Shown here one piece after another: positions 42,689-51,492 of a DNA stretch of 64,000 nt. Each line of letters begins with the position of its first letter. The stretch's first letter is position 1. The translations under genes were made by a program, and so were the position numbers. Source of the DNA: Rhizobium hidalgonense (lineage in GTDB: Bacteria > Pseudomonadota > Alphaproteobacteria > Rhizobiales > Rhizobiaceae); assembly GCF_002914525.1 (NCBI RefSeq), contig NZ_LODW01000059.1:1-64000 (forward strand), written 5' to 3'. The notes below the pieces were generated by a model. The model worked only from the letters and a program-made list of their open reading frames with translations. It was not told the origin of the DNA and ran no database searches.

Positions 42689-43677
42689 GCCGGATGATCA
42701 TTCTGACGGAAGCGGAACTGAGGAACGTCATCACGCTCAATCGCGATGCCGTCGGCTGCGTCGAGCAGGCTTTCGAAGCGCTGGCGACCATGGCGGTCGC
42801 CATGCCGCCGATCCTGCGGCTCGATATTCCGGAGCATCGGGGCGAGGTCGATGTGAAGACCGCCTATATCCCCGGCGTCGAAGGTTTTGCGATCAAGATC
42901 AGTCCCGGTTTCTTCGACAATCCCAAGCTTGGTCTGCCAAGCACCAACGGTATGATGGTGCTGCTATCGAGCCAAACCGGGCTGGTGCAGGCGCTGCTGC
43001 TGGACAATGGCTACCTCACCGATGTGCGCACCGCGGCGGCTGGCGCCGTCGCGGCCAAACATCTGGCGCGTGAAAATTCCACCGTCGCCGCAATCTTCGG
43101 CGCCGGCATGCAGGCGCGGCTGCAGCTCAAAGCGCTAACGCTGGTGCGGCCGATCCGTGAAGCGCGAATATGGGCGCGCGATACCGCAAAGGCTGAAGCT
43201 GCGGCCGCTGACCTGACGAAAAAGCTTGGGTTTCCCGTCACTGCTATATCGGACCCCGGACGGGCGATTGCCGGCGCCGATATCATCGTCACCACCACGC
43301 CTTCCGAAAAACCGATCATCGAGGCCGGATGGCTGGCACCCGGCCAGCATCTGACGGCCATGGGCTCGGATGCCGAGCACAAGAACGAGATCGACCCGGC
43401 TGTCATCGCCGGCGCCGGCCTTTACGTCGCCGACAGCCTGAAGCAGACGCGCCGCCTCGGCGAGCTGCATCACGCCATCGAAGCCGGATTGGTCGCGAGC
43501 GATGCTGAATTCACCGAGCTCGGGCAGATCGTTGCCGGCCGAACTCCGGGGCGGACGAAGAGCGACCAGATCACCATTGCGGACCTCACGGGAACCGGCA
43601 TCCAGGACACCGCCATCGCCACGCTCGCCTTTGCGCGGGCCGGTGCGGCGAAGGCCGGAACCACTTTCGAAAGCTGA
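42685..43677 (+). CDS. eutC: Hydroxyectoine utilization protein EutC (ornithine cyclodeaminase family)
   Basis: 330 residues from ATG 42685, overlapping the eutB stop by 4 bases. Ornithine cyclodeaminase/mu-crystallin fold: DVKTAYIPG and LLDNGYLTDVRTAAAGAVAA for substrate binding, then the NAD motif VAAIFGAGMQARLQLKAL and TAMGSDAEHKNEID. It likely performs an NAD(H)-linked reduction (imine reductase-like) completing hydroxyectoine to ectoine conversion; this role is proposed from context in characterised ectoine degraders. Confidence 0.87.
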   Translation: MSRMIILTEAELRNVITLNRDAVGCVEQAFEALATMAVAMPPILRLDIPEHRGEVDVKTAYIPGVEGFAIKISPGFFDNPKLGLPSTNGMMVLLSSQTGLVQALLLDNGYLTDVRTAAAGAVAAKHLARENSTVAAIFGAGMQARLQLKALTLVRPIREARIWARDTAKAEAAAADLTKKLGFPVTAISDPGRAIAGADIIVTTTPSEKPIIEAGWLAPGQHLTAMGSDAEHKNEIDPAVIAGAGLYVADSLKQTRRLGELHHAIEAGLVASDAEFTELGQIVAGRTPGRTKSDQITIADLTGTGIQDTAIATLAFARAGAAKAGTTFES

Positions 43678-43709
43678 CCGGCACCGCGCCGGACAAGAAG
43701 GGAAGAGAC

Positions 43710-44891
43710 ATGACCCAGCCCAATCTCAAATTCTCGCTCGGCGAATATGCCGCGCGGTTGGAGAAGACACGTCGTGCCATGGAAGCGAAGGGTGTCGAGC
43801 TTTTGATCGTCAGCGACCCCTCGAACATGGCCTGGTTGACCGGCTATGACGGCTGGTCCTTCTATGTGCACCAGGCGGTGATCGTGCCGCCGTCCGGCGA
43901 GCCGATCTGGTTCGGCCGCGGCCAGGATGCCAATGGCGCCAAGTTCACCGCCTATCTGAAGCACGACAACATTGTCGGTTATCCCGATCATTACGTACAG
44001 TCGACCGAACGCCATCCGATGGATTACCTCTCCGGCATCCTGACCGAGCGTGGCCTCGGCAAGCTGACGATCGGCGTCGAGATGGACAATTACTGGTTCT
44101 CGGCCGCAGCCTTTGCGGCGCTGCAGAAGCATTTGCCCAATGCCCGTTTCGTCGACGCCACCGCGCTCGTCAACTGGCAGCGCGCGGTCAAGAGCGAGAC
44201 CGAGATCAAATACATGCGCAACGCCGCCCGTATCGTCGAAGCGATGCACGCCCGCATCTTCGACAGAATCGAGGTCGGTATGCGCAAGTGCGATCTGGTC
44301 GCCGAAATCTATGATGCCGGCACCCGTGGCGTCGACGGCATCGGCGGCGACTACCCGGCGATCGTGCCGCTGCTGCCGTCGGGCGTCGAAGCCTCGGCAC
44401 CGCATCTAACCTGGGACGACCGGCCGATGAAGAAGGGCGAGGGCACCTTCTTCGAGATCGCCGGCTGCTACAATCGCTACCACCTGCCGCTGTCGCGCAC
44501 CGTCTTCCTCGGTAAGCCGACACAGGCTTTTATCGATGCGGAAAAGGCAACGCTCGAAGGCATGGAGGCCGGCCTTGCGGTCGCAAAGCCCGGCAATACC
44601 TGCGAGGACATCGCCAACGCCTTCTTCGGCGTCTTGAAGAAATACGGCATCGTCAAGGACAACCGCACCGGTTACCCGATCGGTCTGTCCTATCCGCCGG
44701 ATTGGGGCGAACGCACCATGAGCCTGCGCCCCGGCGACCGGACGGAATTGAAGCCCGGCATGACTTTCCATTTCATGACCGGCCTCTGGCTGGAGGACAT
44801 GGGTTTTGAGACGACCGAGAGCATTCTCGTCACCGAGAGCGGCGTCGAATGTTTCGCGAACGTGCCGCGCAAACTGATGGTCAAGGATTGA
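43710..44891 (+). CDS. doeA: Ectoine hydrolase DoeA (M24 metallopeptidase-like)
   Basis: 393 residues, creatinase/prolidase-like. An N-terminal domain (MEAKGVELLIVSDPSNMAWL, then TGYDGWSFYVHQ) is followed by a pita-bread catalytic domain (ETEIKYMRNAARIVEAMHAR, FFEIAGCYNRYHLPLSR, PGMTFHFMTGLWLEDMGFET). DoeA opens the ectoine ring to N-acetyl-diaminobutyrates. It lies 32 bases after eutC and 7 bases before doeB, the order found in rhizobial ectoine clusters. Confidence 0.9.
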   Translation: MTQPNLKFSLGEYAARLEKTRRAMEAKGVELLIVSDPSNMAWLTGYDGWSFYVHQAVIVPPSGEPIWFGRGQDANGAKFTAYLKHDNIVGYPDHYVQSTERHPMDYLSGILTERGLGKLTIGVEMDNYWFSAAAFAALQKHLPNARFVDATALVNWQRAVKSETEIKYMRNAARIVEAMHARIFDRIEVGMRKCDLVAEIYDAGTRGVDGIGGDYPAIVPLLPSGVEASAPHLTWDDRPMKKGEGTFFEIAGCYNRYHLPLSRTVFLGKPTQAFIDAEKATLEGMEAGLAVAKPGNTCEDIANAFFGVLKKYGIVKDNRTGYPIGLSYPPDWGERTMSLRPGDRTELKPGMTFHFMTGLWLEDMGFETTESILVTESGVECFANVPRKLMVKD

Positions 44892-44898
44892 GGCTGTC

Positions 44899-45906
44899 AT
44901 GAACGAGATTGGCTTGCGGCCGTCGCCGATCAGCGCGACGGTGGATTTCGCTGCCGAGGGCATCCAGCACGGTTTCCTCAGGCTGCCTTACAGCCGCGAC
45001 GATTCCGCCTGGGGCTCGGTGATGGTCCCGATCACGGTCGTCAGCAACGGCAACGGTTCGACGGCGCTTCTGACCGGCGGCAATCATGGCGACGAGTATG
45101 AAGGACCGATCGCGCTCTTCGATCTCGCCCGCTCGCTGAAGGCCGAGGAGGTCAGCGGCAGGGTCATCATCGTACCGGCGATGAACTATCCGGCGTTTCT
45201 GGCGGGAACCAGGACGTCGCCGATCGACCGGGGCAATATGAACCGCAGCTTCCCAGGCCAGCCGGACGGGACGGTGACGCAGAAGATCGCCGACTACTTC
45301 CAGCGTGTGCTCCTGCCGATGGCCGATCTCGTTCTCGACTTTCATTCCGGCGGCAAGACGCTCGATTTCCTGCCCTTCTGCGCAGCACACATCCTGGCGA
45401 ACAAGCAACAGGAGGCAAAGGCTTTCGAATTCGTCACGGCCTTTGCAGCGCCTTATTCGATGAAGATGCTGGAGATCGATGCGGTCGGCATGTACGACAC
45501 CGCGGCCGAGGAGATGGGCAAGGTTTTCATTACCACGGAACTCGGCGGCGGCGGGACGGCTACGGCCAAGAGTGCGGCGATTGCCAAGCGCGGCACCATG
45601 AATGTGCTGCGCCATGCCGGGATCGTTGCAGGCGCCGCCCATATTGATCCGACGACCTGGCTCGACATGCCGGACGGCCGCTGTTTCTCCTTTGCGGAGG
45701 AGGGCGGCCTCATCGAGCCTCTTATCGATCTCGGTGAAGCCGTCAGTGAGGATGCAGTCATTGCTCGGATCTATCCGACCGGGCGGACCGGGGTGGCCCC
45801 CTGCGAGATCCGCGCCGGCATGAGCGGCATTCTCTGCGCACGGCATTTCCCGGGCCTGGTCAAACCAGGCGATTGCGTTGCCGTCGTCGCAACCGTCGAC
45901 GAATGA
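44899..45906 (+). CDS. doeB: N-alpha-acetyl-L-2,4-diaminobutyrate deacetylase DoeB
   Basis: 335 residues, succinylglutamate-desuccinylase/aspartoacylase family. Zinc ligands are in TGGNHGDEYEGPIAL (His, Glu) and LVLDFHSGGKTLDF (His); TTELGGGGT follows, with a C-terminal beta domain. It removes acetate from the DoeA product to give L-2,4-diaminobutyrate, the substrate of DoeD. The last gene of the plus-strand ectoine operon; it converges on the chemoreceptor gene 28 bases away. Confidence 0.9.
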   Translation: MNEIGLRPSPISATVDFAAEGIQHGFLRLPYSRDDSAWGSVMVPITVVSNGNGSTALLTGGNHGDEYEGPIALFDLARSLKAEEVSGRVIIVPAMNYPAFLAGTRTSPIDRGNMNRSFPGQPDGTVTQKIADYFQRVLLPMADLVLDFHSGGKTLDFLPFCAAHILANKQQEAKAFEFVTAFAAPYSMKMLEIDAVGMYDTAAEEMGKVFITTELGGGGTATAKSAAIAKRGTMNVLRHAGIVAGAAHIDPTTWLDMPDGRCFSFAEEGGLIEPLIDLGEAVSEDAVIARIYPTGRTGVAPCEIRAGMSGILCARHFPGLVKPGDCVAVVATVDE

Positions 45907-45933
45907 GGTGACGGAAGAAGCCCGACCGTCGCG

Positions 45934-47811
45934 TCAAGCGGCTTGACGCGGCCTTGACATGCTGGCTGCCGCGTCGATCTGAAAGCGTCTGACGACCCCT
46001 TCCAATGTCTGCGTTTGGGCGCCGAGCGCGCGACAGGCCGAAGCGGTTTCGACCGCCATCGTCGCGTTGCGTTGCGTCACCTGGTCGAGAGCGTTGACGG
46101 AGGCATTGATCTCGCGGATCGCGACCGCCTGCTCGGAGGATACAGTAACGATCCGGGCGATCAGCCCGGCAACCTGCTCGACCTGTCCTTCGATTTCCTG
46201 AAGCGCCTTGCCGGTGCGGTTGACAAGCTCCACCCCGGTGGAGACCTGAGAGGAGGATGTGGAAATCAGAGCCCTGATCTCCTTGGCGGCGTTGGCCGAG
46301 CGCATGGCGAGTTCACGCACCTCCTGTGCCACGACGGCAAAACCCTTGCCCGCCTCGCCTGCGCGGGCCGCTTCAACCCCGGCATTGAGCGCCAGAAGAT
46401 TGGTCTGGAAGGCGATTTCATCGATGACATTGACGATGTCGCCGATCTGTGAGGACGAGCCTTCGATCCGTTCCATGGCGGCGATCGCTTCGCGGACGAC
46501 GGCCGCCGAACGTTCGGCGCTGCTGCGGGTCTCGGTCATCATGCCGGTCGCCTTGCCGGCATGATCCGAGGCGTCTTTCGCCTTGGCATTCATCTCGCCG
46601 AGCGCGGCTGCGGCCTCTTCAAGCATCGCGGCTTGCTGTTCCGTGCGCGATGCGAGGCTCTCGGTTGCACCCGTAATGTCGGCCGAGGCGCTATCCACCT
46701 GTTTGGAGGTTTGGGCGATCTCGGCCATCGAGGCGCAAAGCGCATCCATGCTGTCGTTGAACTTGGCGCGCAAAGTCTCGTAGGCGGTGGCAAAGGGCGT
46801 GGTGATCCGGCAATCGAGATTGCCGTGCGATAGCTGGTCCAAGCCATGGGTCAGCTGAGCGATCACCGTTTCGCGGATCTGCTCTTCGGCGGCTTTTTCG
46901 GCCATCTGGCTGCGTTCACGTTCAAATTCCGCATCGCGAAGTGCCGTCTCGCGCTTCTGCGCCTCCTGGCGCTCGAGCGCGTTGCTGCGGAATACCGCCA
47001 CGGCCTTGGACATTGCGCCGATCTCGTCGGGACGGTCGGCATAAGGGACGTCGGTTGAAAAGTCGCCGTCCGCGAGGTTGCCCATATAGGCTTTCATGCC
47101 ATCGAGCGGCACGATTGCCCGGCGGCGCAGAAGATAGAGTCCGACCAGCAGCAGCCCGAACGATCCGAAGCCGGCAGCGCCGGCATAGATCGTCCAGGTG
47201 ACGATTTCGGAGGCTGCGTTCTTTTCCTCGCCCTTCAGGAAGGCATCGGAATTGGCGACGAGTTTCTCCACCGCGTCCTGGTGCGCATGGAAGGCGACGC
47301 GCAATTGCTCGATCGCACCGTGCGCCTTGTCCTCGTCCTTTGCATTCAGCGCCGGGATGATCTCACGGTTCATCACGTCCCAGAATGTATCACCCTTGGC
47401 GATAACATCGTTTTCGAGTTCGTCCTTCAAAGCCTGCGGCAGCCGGGTGGTTTTCCAATAGGCGCGACGGTCGTCGTAAGCGGCTTTGAGATTGGCGATC
47501 TTGGCGAGATTGGTGGCGGTGAGTTCGGGAAATTTGCTCGCCTCGAAGGAGAGCATATAGGATTCGACCACGAAGAGCGGGGGCGGCAGGATATCGGCGA
47601 TCAGATCTTTGCCGTAGACGACCTGCTCGTAAACCGGGCCGTTGACTTTCAGCCGTTCGAGCGCCGATTGCTGCAATCCGATCGACATGAAAAGGCCTGT
47701 CGAAACGGCGACACCAAATGCCACCAAGCTGCGCGCAATAGTAAAGGCCAAAGGACCGTCTCCAAATAACTTGTGGCTTCGCCCGCAAGACGCCTGATCT
47801 ACGTATGGCAT
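45934..47811 (-). CDS. Methyl-accepting chemotaxis protein
   Basis: 625 residues. A membrane segment near residues 21-45 is followed by a helical periplasmic domain, a second segment near 205-230 (TWTIYAGAAGFGSFGLLLVG), a HAMP region (LLRRRAIVPLDGMKAYMGNL) and a cytoplasmic signalling domain with the hairpin tip IVNVIDEIAFQTNLLALNAG, then VEAARAGEAGKGFAVVAQEV. There is no CheR-docking pentapeptide at the C-terminus. Its position beside the ectoine cluster is convergent, so a role in ectoine taxis is only a possibility. Confidence 0.9.
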   Translation of the reverse strand: MPYVDQASCGRSHKLFGDGPLAFTIARSLVAFGVAVSTGLFMSIGLQQSALERLKVNGPVYEQVVYGKDLIADILPPPLFVVESYMLSFEASKFPELTATNLAKIANLKAAYDDRRAYWKTTRLPQALKDELENDVIAKGDTFWDVMNREIIPALNAKDEDKAHGAIEQLRVAFHAHQDAVEKLVANSDAFLKGEEKNAASEIVTWTIYAGAAGFGSFGLLLVGLYLLRRRAIVPLDGMKAYMGNLADGDFSTDVPYADRPDEIGAMSKAVAVFRSNALERQEAQKRETALRDAEFERERSQMAEKAAEEQIRETVIAQLTHGLDQLSHGNLDCRITTPFATAYETLRAKFNDSMDALCASMAEIAQTSKQVDSASADITGATESLASRTEQQAAMLEEAAAALGEMNAKAKDASDHAGKATGMMTETRSSAERSAAVVREAIAAMERIEGSSSQIGDIVNVIDEIAFQTNLLALNAGVEAARAGEAGKGFAVVAQEVRELAMRSANAAKEIRALISTSSSQVSTGVELVNRTGKALQEIEGQVEQVAGLIARIVTVSSEQAVAIREINASVNALDQVTQRNATMAVETASACRALGAQTQTLEGVVRRFQIDAAASMSRPRQAA

Positions 47812-48005
47812 TATTTCGCGCGAACGCTGAAATATGGTTAATTCTTCTAAGTATCAGAGGTTGATTGGGCCTGTCCGAGGCGGTGCAAGCGTCCAAAATT
47901 GGGGTGTTTGAGGGATCGTTCAGGTTATTTTTTGGCACCAAGCCACCATCTGCCATCTTGATGGCTTGCGGCGAGGCCGCTATATCTATCGCAAAGGAGA
48001 TCAAC

Positions 48006-48254
48006 ATGGCTGAACCTCAGCTTTCCGTACGGAGCGCGAGGGCGCGTGACCTTGCTCACCGGCTTGCCCGCCGCGAAAACCGTTCGATAGCCGACATTGT
48101 CGAGCGAGCGCTTGAATCCTATGAAATACGCGAAGCGGGTCGTGAACCGGCATCATCCTTCTACACCAGGCTTTCGCAGCAAAGCGGGACGGATATCGAC
48201 CTTGAAGCCGTTGTCAGGGCAGGCCGGCAGGCGCATAAGGGCCTCGAGCTTTGA
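48006..48254 (+). CDS. VapB-like antitoxin
   Basis: 82 residues with AAAGGAG 6 bases upstream. The N-terminus LSVRSARARDLAHRLARREN and RSIADIVERALESYE resembles the Rv0623-type VapB DNA-binding helix region; the C-terminal half should wrap the toxin. The stop overlaps the TTG start of the PIN-domain toxin, the standard TA arrangement. It should neutralise the toxin and autorepress the operon. Confidence 0.82.
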   Translation: MAEPQLSVRSARARDLAHRLARRENRSIADIVERALESYEIREAGREPASSFYTRLSQQSGTDIDLEAVVRAGRQAHKGLEL

Positions 48255-48664
48255 TTTTTCTCGATACTAACATTGTTTCGGAAACTTTGAGACATTCGCC
48301 GGATGAAGCGGTGATCGCATGGCTCATCCGGCATGATGCTGAATTGGCTCTGCCGACGGTGACGATCGCCGAGATCGCTTTCGGCATCCAGAAGATCCGG
48401 CCCGATCATCGGGCCGAACGCCTCGAACGGGGACTGTCCGACTGGCGGCGTCGGTTCGCGGACCGGATTTTTGGCCTGACCGAGGAGGCCGCTCTTGCCT
48501 ATGGCGAGATCATGGGGACGGCAACTCGTCACGGGCGCGGCATGTCAGCGCCGGATGGCATGATCGCAGCTATTGCGCAGGTGAATGGTGGTCGACTTGC
48601 CACGCGAAACCTGGGCGATTTCGTCACCACGAACCTTGAATTGATCTCCCCGTGGGAGTTTTGA
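48251..48664 (+). CDS. VapC/FitB-like PIN-domain ribonuclease toxin
   Basis: 137 residues from a TTG start overlapping the antitoxin stop (TTGA). PIN-domain acidic residues: Asp5 in FLDTNIVSE, Glu in TVTIAEIAFGI, Asp in MSAPDGMIAAIAQ and the C-terminal ATRNLGDF. VapC toxins are Mg-dependent RNases that usually cut tRNA or rRNA. All four acidic positions appear intact, so it is probably active. Its last 41 bases overlap, on the other strand, the end of the EF-hand gene. Confidence 0.88.
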   Translation: MIFLDTNIVSETLRHSPDEAVIAWLIRHDAELALPTVTIAEIAFGIQKIRPDHRAERLERGLSDWRRRFADRIFGLTEEAALAYGEIMGTATRHGRGMSAPDGMIAAIAQVNGGRLATRNLGDFVTTNLELISPWEF

Positions 48665-49461
48665 TCTCCCGAAGCAAGCAGCGGCCTAAATCCACGTCCT
48701 CCGGCTTGCCGGCCATGAATTCCTCCAATGTCACGCGCCCGTCTCCATCCGTGTCGAGATCGGAGAGCAGGGATGCAGACTGGTCATCGTCGGCGGGCGG
48801 CGGTCCGTCGGGACGCTGCGACGAAGGAGAGGACATAGCCTCGGTCAGCGCATCAGCCGATAGCGAGCCGGCGCTTTCGCTGTCGAAGCTGTCGAACAGT
48901 GTGCCGGCCTGATCCTCGCTCACATCGGACGGCCGGCCTGCGACGAATTCTGCCCTGCTCACCAGCCCGTCTCCATCGGTATCGAGATCGGAGAGCAGCG
49001 ATGCAAGCTCGTCATCACCTTCGGGCGGCGGCCGTGGTCCGCCCGCCCGCGCGGATCTCTGGGCGGACATGGCCTCGGAGCGCATCGACCGACAGCGAGC
49101 CGGAACCTTCGCTGTCGAAGCTGTCGAATAGCGTGCCGGCCTGATCCTCGGTCACATCAGACGGTCTGGCTGCGACGAACTCGGCCTTGCTCACGTAGCC
49201 GTCGCCATCGGTGTCAAGCTGCGCAACGTCCGTGCCGTCATCGCCGTCCTGCCCCCCGTTGGAGCCGGACTGTCCGGTAAGGCCGTTCATCGCCAGCGAC
49301 ATCAGCTGGGACATGAGTTTCTCGGCGCTGTCGGACTGCTGGCTTGTGGTTGATTTTTTTGCCGAAACCGTACTACAGGATAGAATGTCCTGGGCTGCGG
49401 ATGTCGAATTCTTACTACAGGAATAGGAGGAAATCGATGTCGCGGCGGAAACGGTTGTCAT
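48624..49461 (-). pseudogene. EF-hand calcium-binding protein, frameshifted
   Basis: Two frames together form one protein with three canonical EF-hand loops: DTDGDGYVSKAEF, DTDGDGLVSRAEF and DTDGDGRVTLEEF, each followed by a degenerate partner loop (DSFDSEGSGSLS type). Near 49078-49090 the reading frame must change: SLSVDAL continues as RGHVRPE in the first frame, while the repeat unit predicts a TEAMS-like sequence found in the second. Compared with the sister repeat, two bases (GA) are missing. The N-terminus is Ser/Thr-rich with a Cys. The rest is well preserved, so the break is recent or a sequencing error. Confidence 0.72.
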
Positions 49462-49624
49462 ACGCGCTCCATCGCTAAGAGGGTCGGGATGCAACGCATT
49501 GCAGAACTGATTAGTTCTCTAATAGAAATTGCTAATGCCACAACCGAAAAAATCATCCCTCAGATTCGCGGTTTGCTTTTCAGGGCGGTCGGCGTGCACT
49601 TCGGTAAAGCGGTTTAAGATCGTC

Positions 49625-50272
49625 ATGGGTGGTGTTGATGAGCCCGCAGATGAGCCGCGCAAGCGAGGCCGGCCGAAAGTCTCCAGCGATGAGGACAAGC
49701 GGACGCATATCGTCGAAATCGCCCGCCGCGTTTTCGTAAAATACGGTTATGCCGGAAGTACGACCGCGGTCGTCGCCGCCGAGGCCGGCGTCTCGAAACA
49801 GACGCTCTACAAGTTGTTTCAGAGCAAGGAAGAGCTGTTTGCCGCCGTGGTCGGTGCGCATCGGCGTCTGATGCTCGACCTGCCGAGGCCCGCGGAAGAC
49901 CTTCCGATCGGCCAGAGCCTCGAACATATCTTCATGATCGACATGGATGAGGAGAAGGATGCGGATCACGCCGGTTTTCTGCAGCTTGTCTTTCACGAAG
50001 CGTCGCAGTTTCCTGAGCTTGTCGACATTCTGCAGCGCGAAGGCATCCTTGCTAGCCGTCAACACCTCGCCGAGTGGTTGAGCGATCGCCAGGCGGAAGG
50101 CCAGCTGACGCTCGATGATCCGGCGAGTGGAGCCCGGATGCTGATGGACATGATCTTCGGAGGGATGGTCCCGCCGGAAGGGCGCGCTCAGGCCTGGCCC
50201 GACCGGGCCGAACTGCTCGCCCATCTTCGCCGCTGCATCGCAATCTTCGCAGCCGGCGTCGGGGCCTCGTAG
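49625..50272 (+). CDS. TetR-family transcriptional regulator
   Basis: 215 residues from ATG 49625. A basic leader RKRGRPK precedes the helix-turn-helix (IVEIARRVFVKYGYAGSTTA, then AEAGVSKQTLYKLFQSKEEL, residues 22-65). The C-terminal ligand domain resembles the AcrR-C/TetR_C_7 type (FLQLVFHEASQFPELVDILQ). No obvious partner gene is adjacent. A terminator-like hairpin follows at 50278. Confidence 0.87.
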   Translation: MGGVDEPADEPRKRGRPKVSSDEDKRTHIVEIARRVFVKYGYAGSTTAVVAAEAGVSKQTLYKLFQSKEELFAAVVGAHRRLMLDLPRPAEDLPIGQSLEHIFMIDMDEEKDADHAGFLQLVFHEASQFPELVDILQREGILASRQHLAEWLSDRQAEGQLTLDDPASGARMLMDMIFGGMVPPEGRAQAWPDRAELLAHLRRCIAIFAAGVGAS

Positions 50273-50277
50273 GCCCA

Positions 50278-50298
50278 AAAAGGCATCCTCCGCCTTTT
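50278..50298 (+). terminator. Rho-independent terminator after the TetR gene
   Basis: AAAAGGC (50278-50284) pairs with GCCTTTT (50292-50298) around a 7-base loop, 6 bases after the tetR stop. The T-rich arm supplies the T-tract. A second small palindrome, TCCAAT-TCCAT-ATTGGA (50301-50317), follows immediately. Confidence 0.65.
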
Positions 50299-50482
50299 GT
50301 TCCAATTCCATATTGGATGAATAATAGAACTATACAGTTCGTTTAAATTGATTCAGGCTTTCGCGCCCGTTGGCCGCGCCCATGACATGGGACAGACGTT
50401 GGTCGCCACTTAGGTAAGCTATCTCGCAGTCGCACCAAATCCGACGCCAGCCTCTCGAGCGTGGCGTCCCAGGCCACGGTTG
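50299..50482. other. Intergenic region without a recognisable gene
   Basis: About 180 bases between the tetR terminator and the decayed DUF1217 fragment. It contains the small palindrome GAACT-ATAC-AGTTC near 50328-50341. No coding signal is recognised. Confidence 0.4.
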
Positions 50483-50749
50483 CGCGACAGAGCCTATTAC
50501 AAGGAAAACATCGGCAAGGTCACCACTGTCGATCAGTTCAGGGCGATTACGAACTCTACTCCTATGCCATGAAAGGCCAACGGGCTCGACGACACGACCT
50601 ATGCCAAGGCCTTCATGAGGGCGCTGGCTGAGCAAGACAACCGGGCCGCGGCCGAGGCGCGAGAGCAGGGCAGCGGGGAGACGGCCGTTTCGAACCGGCA
50701 GGACGAAGCGCAAGGCGGGCGACCGGGCAACCACGATGAGGGTGGCTGA
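50483..50749 (+). pseudogene. Decayed DUF1217 (flagellum-associated) gene fragment
   Basis: Three successive plus-strand frames read RDRAYYKENIGKVTTVDQF, then GDYELYSYAMK, then KANGLDDTTYAKAFMRALAE. Together these match the repeated unit of DUF1217 proteins found in rhizobial flagellar loci (YYKANIG, TVDEF, YSYA, YGL, TYAKAF). Two frameshifts break it. After ALAE the last frame continues into low-complexity polar sequence and a TGA at 50747-50749 that does not look like DUF1217, so a recombination joint is likely near 50630. Confidence 0.55.
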
Positions 50750-50849
50750 CTGAAAACCTTCCCGCTCGGCCTCGTTCTGCAAGCTCGCCCGGCGTGCGTT
50801 CTTTTGGCCGCACAAAGGACGCTCTAACACTTTGAAACAGCGCGCCGTG

Positions 50850-51173
50850 TTAGCGGATGAGCCTTCGCTCCAGAAACGCCTGCATGTCGCGGCGTCCGTC
50901 TACGACGCAGTAGACGACGACATCGGTGCCGAGGATGCGATAGATCATGCGCCATGGCTTGTGGTGGAGTTCGCGATATTCGGAGATTCCGATACTCGCC
51001 AGTTCCTTTGGAATATTTCCGCTGGCCGGGAATTCTTCGAGATCGGCGCAGGTGCTTTCGATGTCGCTTAGCACCCGCTCTGCAGTCTCGGCGCCGTCGC
51101 GGCCGGCGATGAACCGATAGAGATCCTCGATGTCCCGTTCCGCGTCCTCGGCGAAAAGAACACGATAGGCCAT
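50850..51173 (-). CDS. ParE/RelE-family toxin
   Basis: 107 residues, the family length. ParE-superfamily motifs are YRVLFAEDAERDIEDLYRFI, ADLEEFPASGNIPKEL, and YRELHHKPWRMIYRILGTDV followed by VVYCVVDGRRDMQAFLERRL. Depending on subtype it inhibits gyrase or cleaves mRNA. The start overlaps the antitoxin stop by one base. The fold appears intact. Confidence 0.88.
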   Translation of the reverse strand: MAYRVLFAEDAERDIEDLYRFIAGRDGAETAERVLSDIESTCADLEEFPASGNIPKELASIGISEYRELHHKPWRMIYRILGTDVVVYCVVDGRRDMQAFLERRLIR

Positions 51174-51454
51174 CAGGACTGGCTATCGGCCAGACGTTTG
51201 CGGAGGCGCGCGAAGGTTTCCGCAGCGGGGCGCAATTTGCCCTCGTCGACCTGCCGGTTGGTGAGGGCCAGCACTTTCAGGAGCGCCAGCGTCTCCTGGG
51301 TTTCTTCATATTGTCCGACATCCTGAAGGATCGCCTTCGCCTCACCGTGCAGCGTGATGACCACCGGCTGCGGGTTATCTTTCAGCGTCCGGATGATCTC
51401 GGGCGCATGTGCCTTGAGGTAGCTGATCGGCTTGACCTGTGCTGAAAGCTTCAT
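51173..51454 (-). CDS. Phd/YefM-family antitoxin
   Basis: 93 residues. KPISYLKAHAPEIIRTLKDN and PVVITLHGEAKAILQDVGQYEE are the Phd/YefM DNA-binding N-terminal domain; the C-terminal helix (QVDEGKLRPAAETFARLRKR) should bind the toxin. It is cotranscribed with the ParE-like toxin. A perfect 28-bp palindrome 38 bases upstream of the start may be its autoregulatory operator. Confidence 0.88.
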   Translation of the reverse strand: MKLSAQVKPISYLKAHAPEIIRTLKDNPQPVVITLHGEAKAILQDVGQYEETQETLALLKVLALTNRQVDEGKLRPAAETFARLRKRLADSQS

Positions 51455-51492
51455 GCGAGCTCCATTTCGACCAGAATATAGATCATTAAATG

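Noticed and set aside
45918..45950. GCGTCAAGC/GCTTGACGC inverted repeat between doeB and the chemoreceptor as a bidirectional terminator
   Set aside because: It overlaps the chemoreceptor stop codon region and has no T-tract on either side; it may be coding coincidence.
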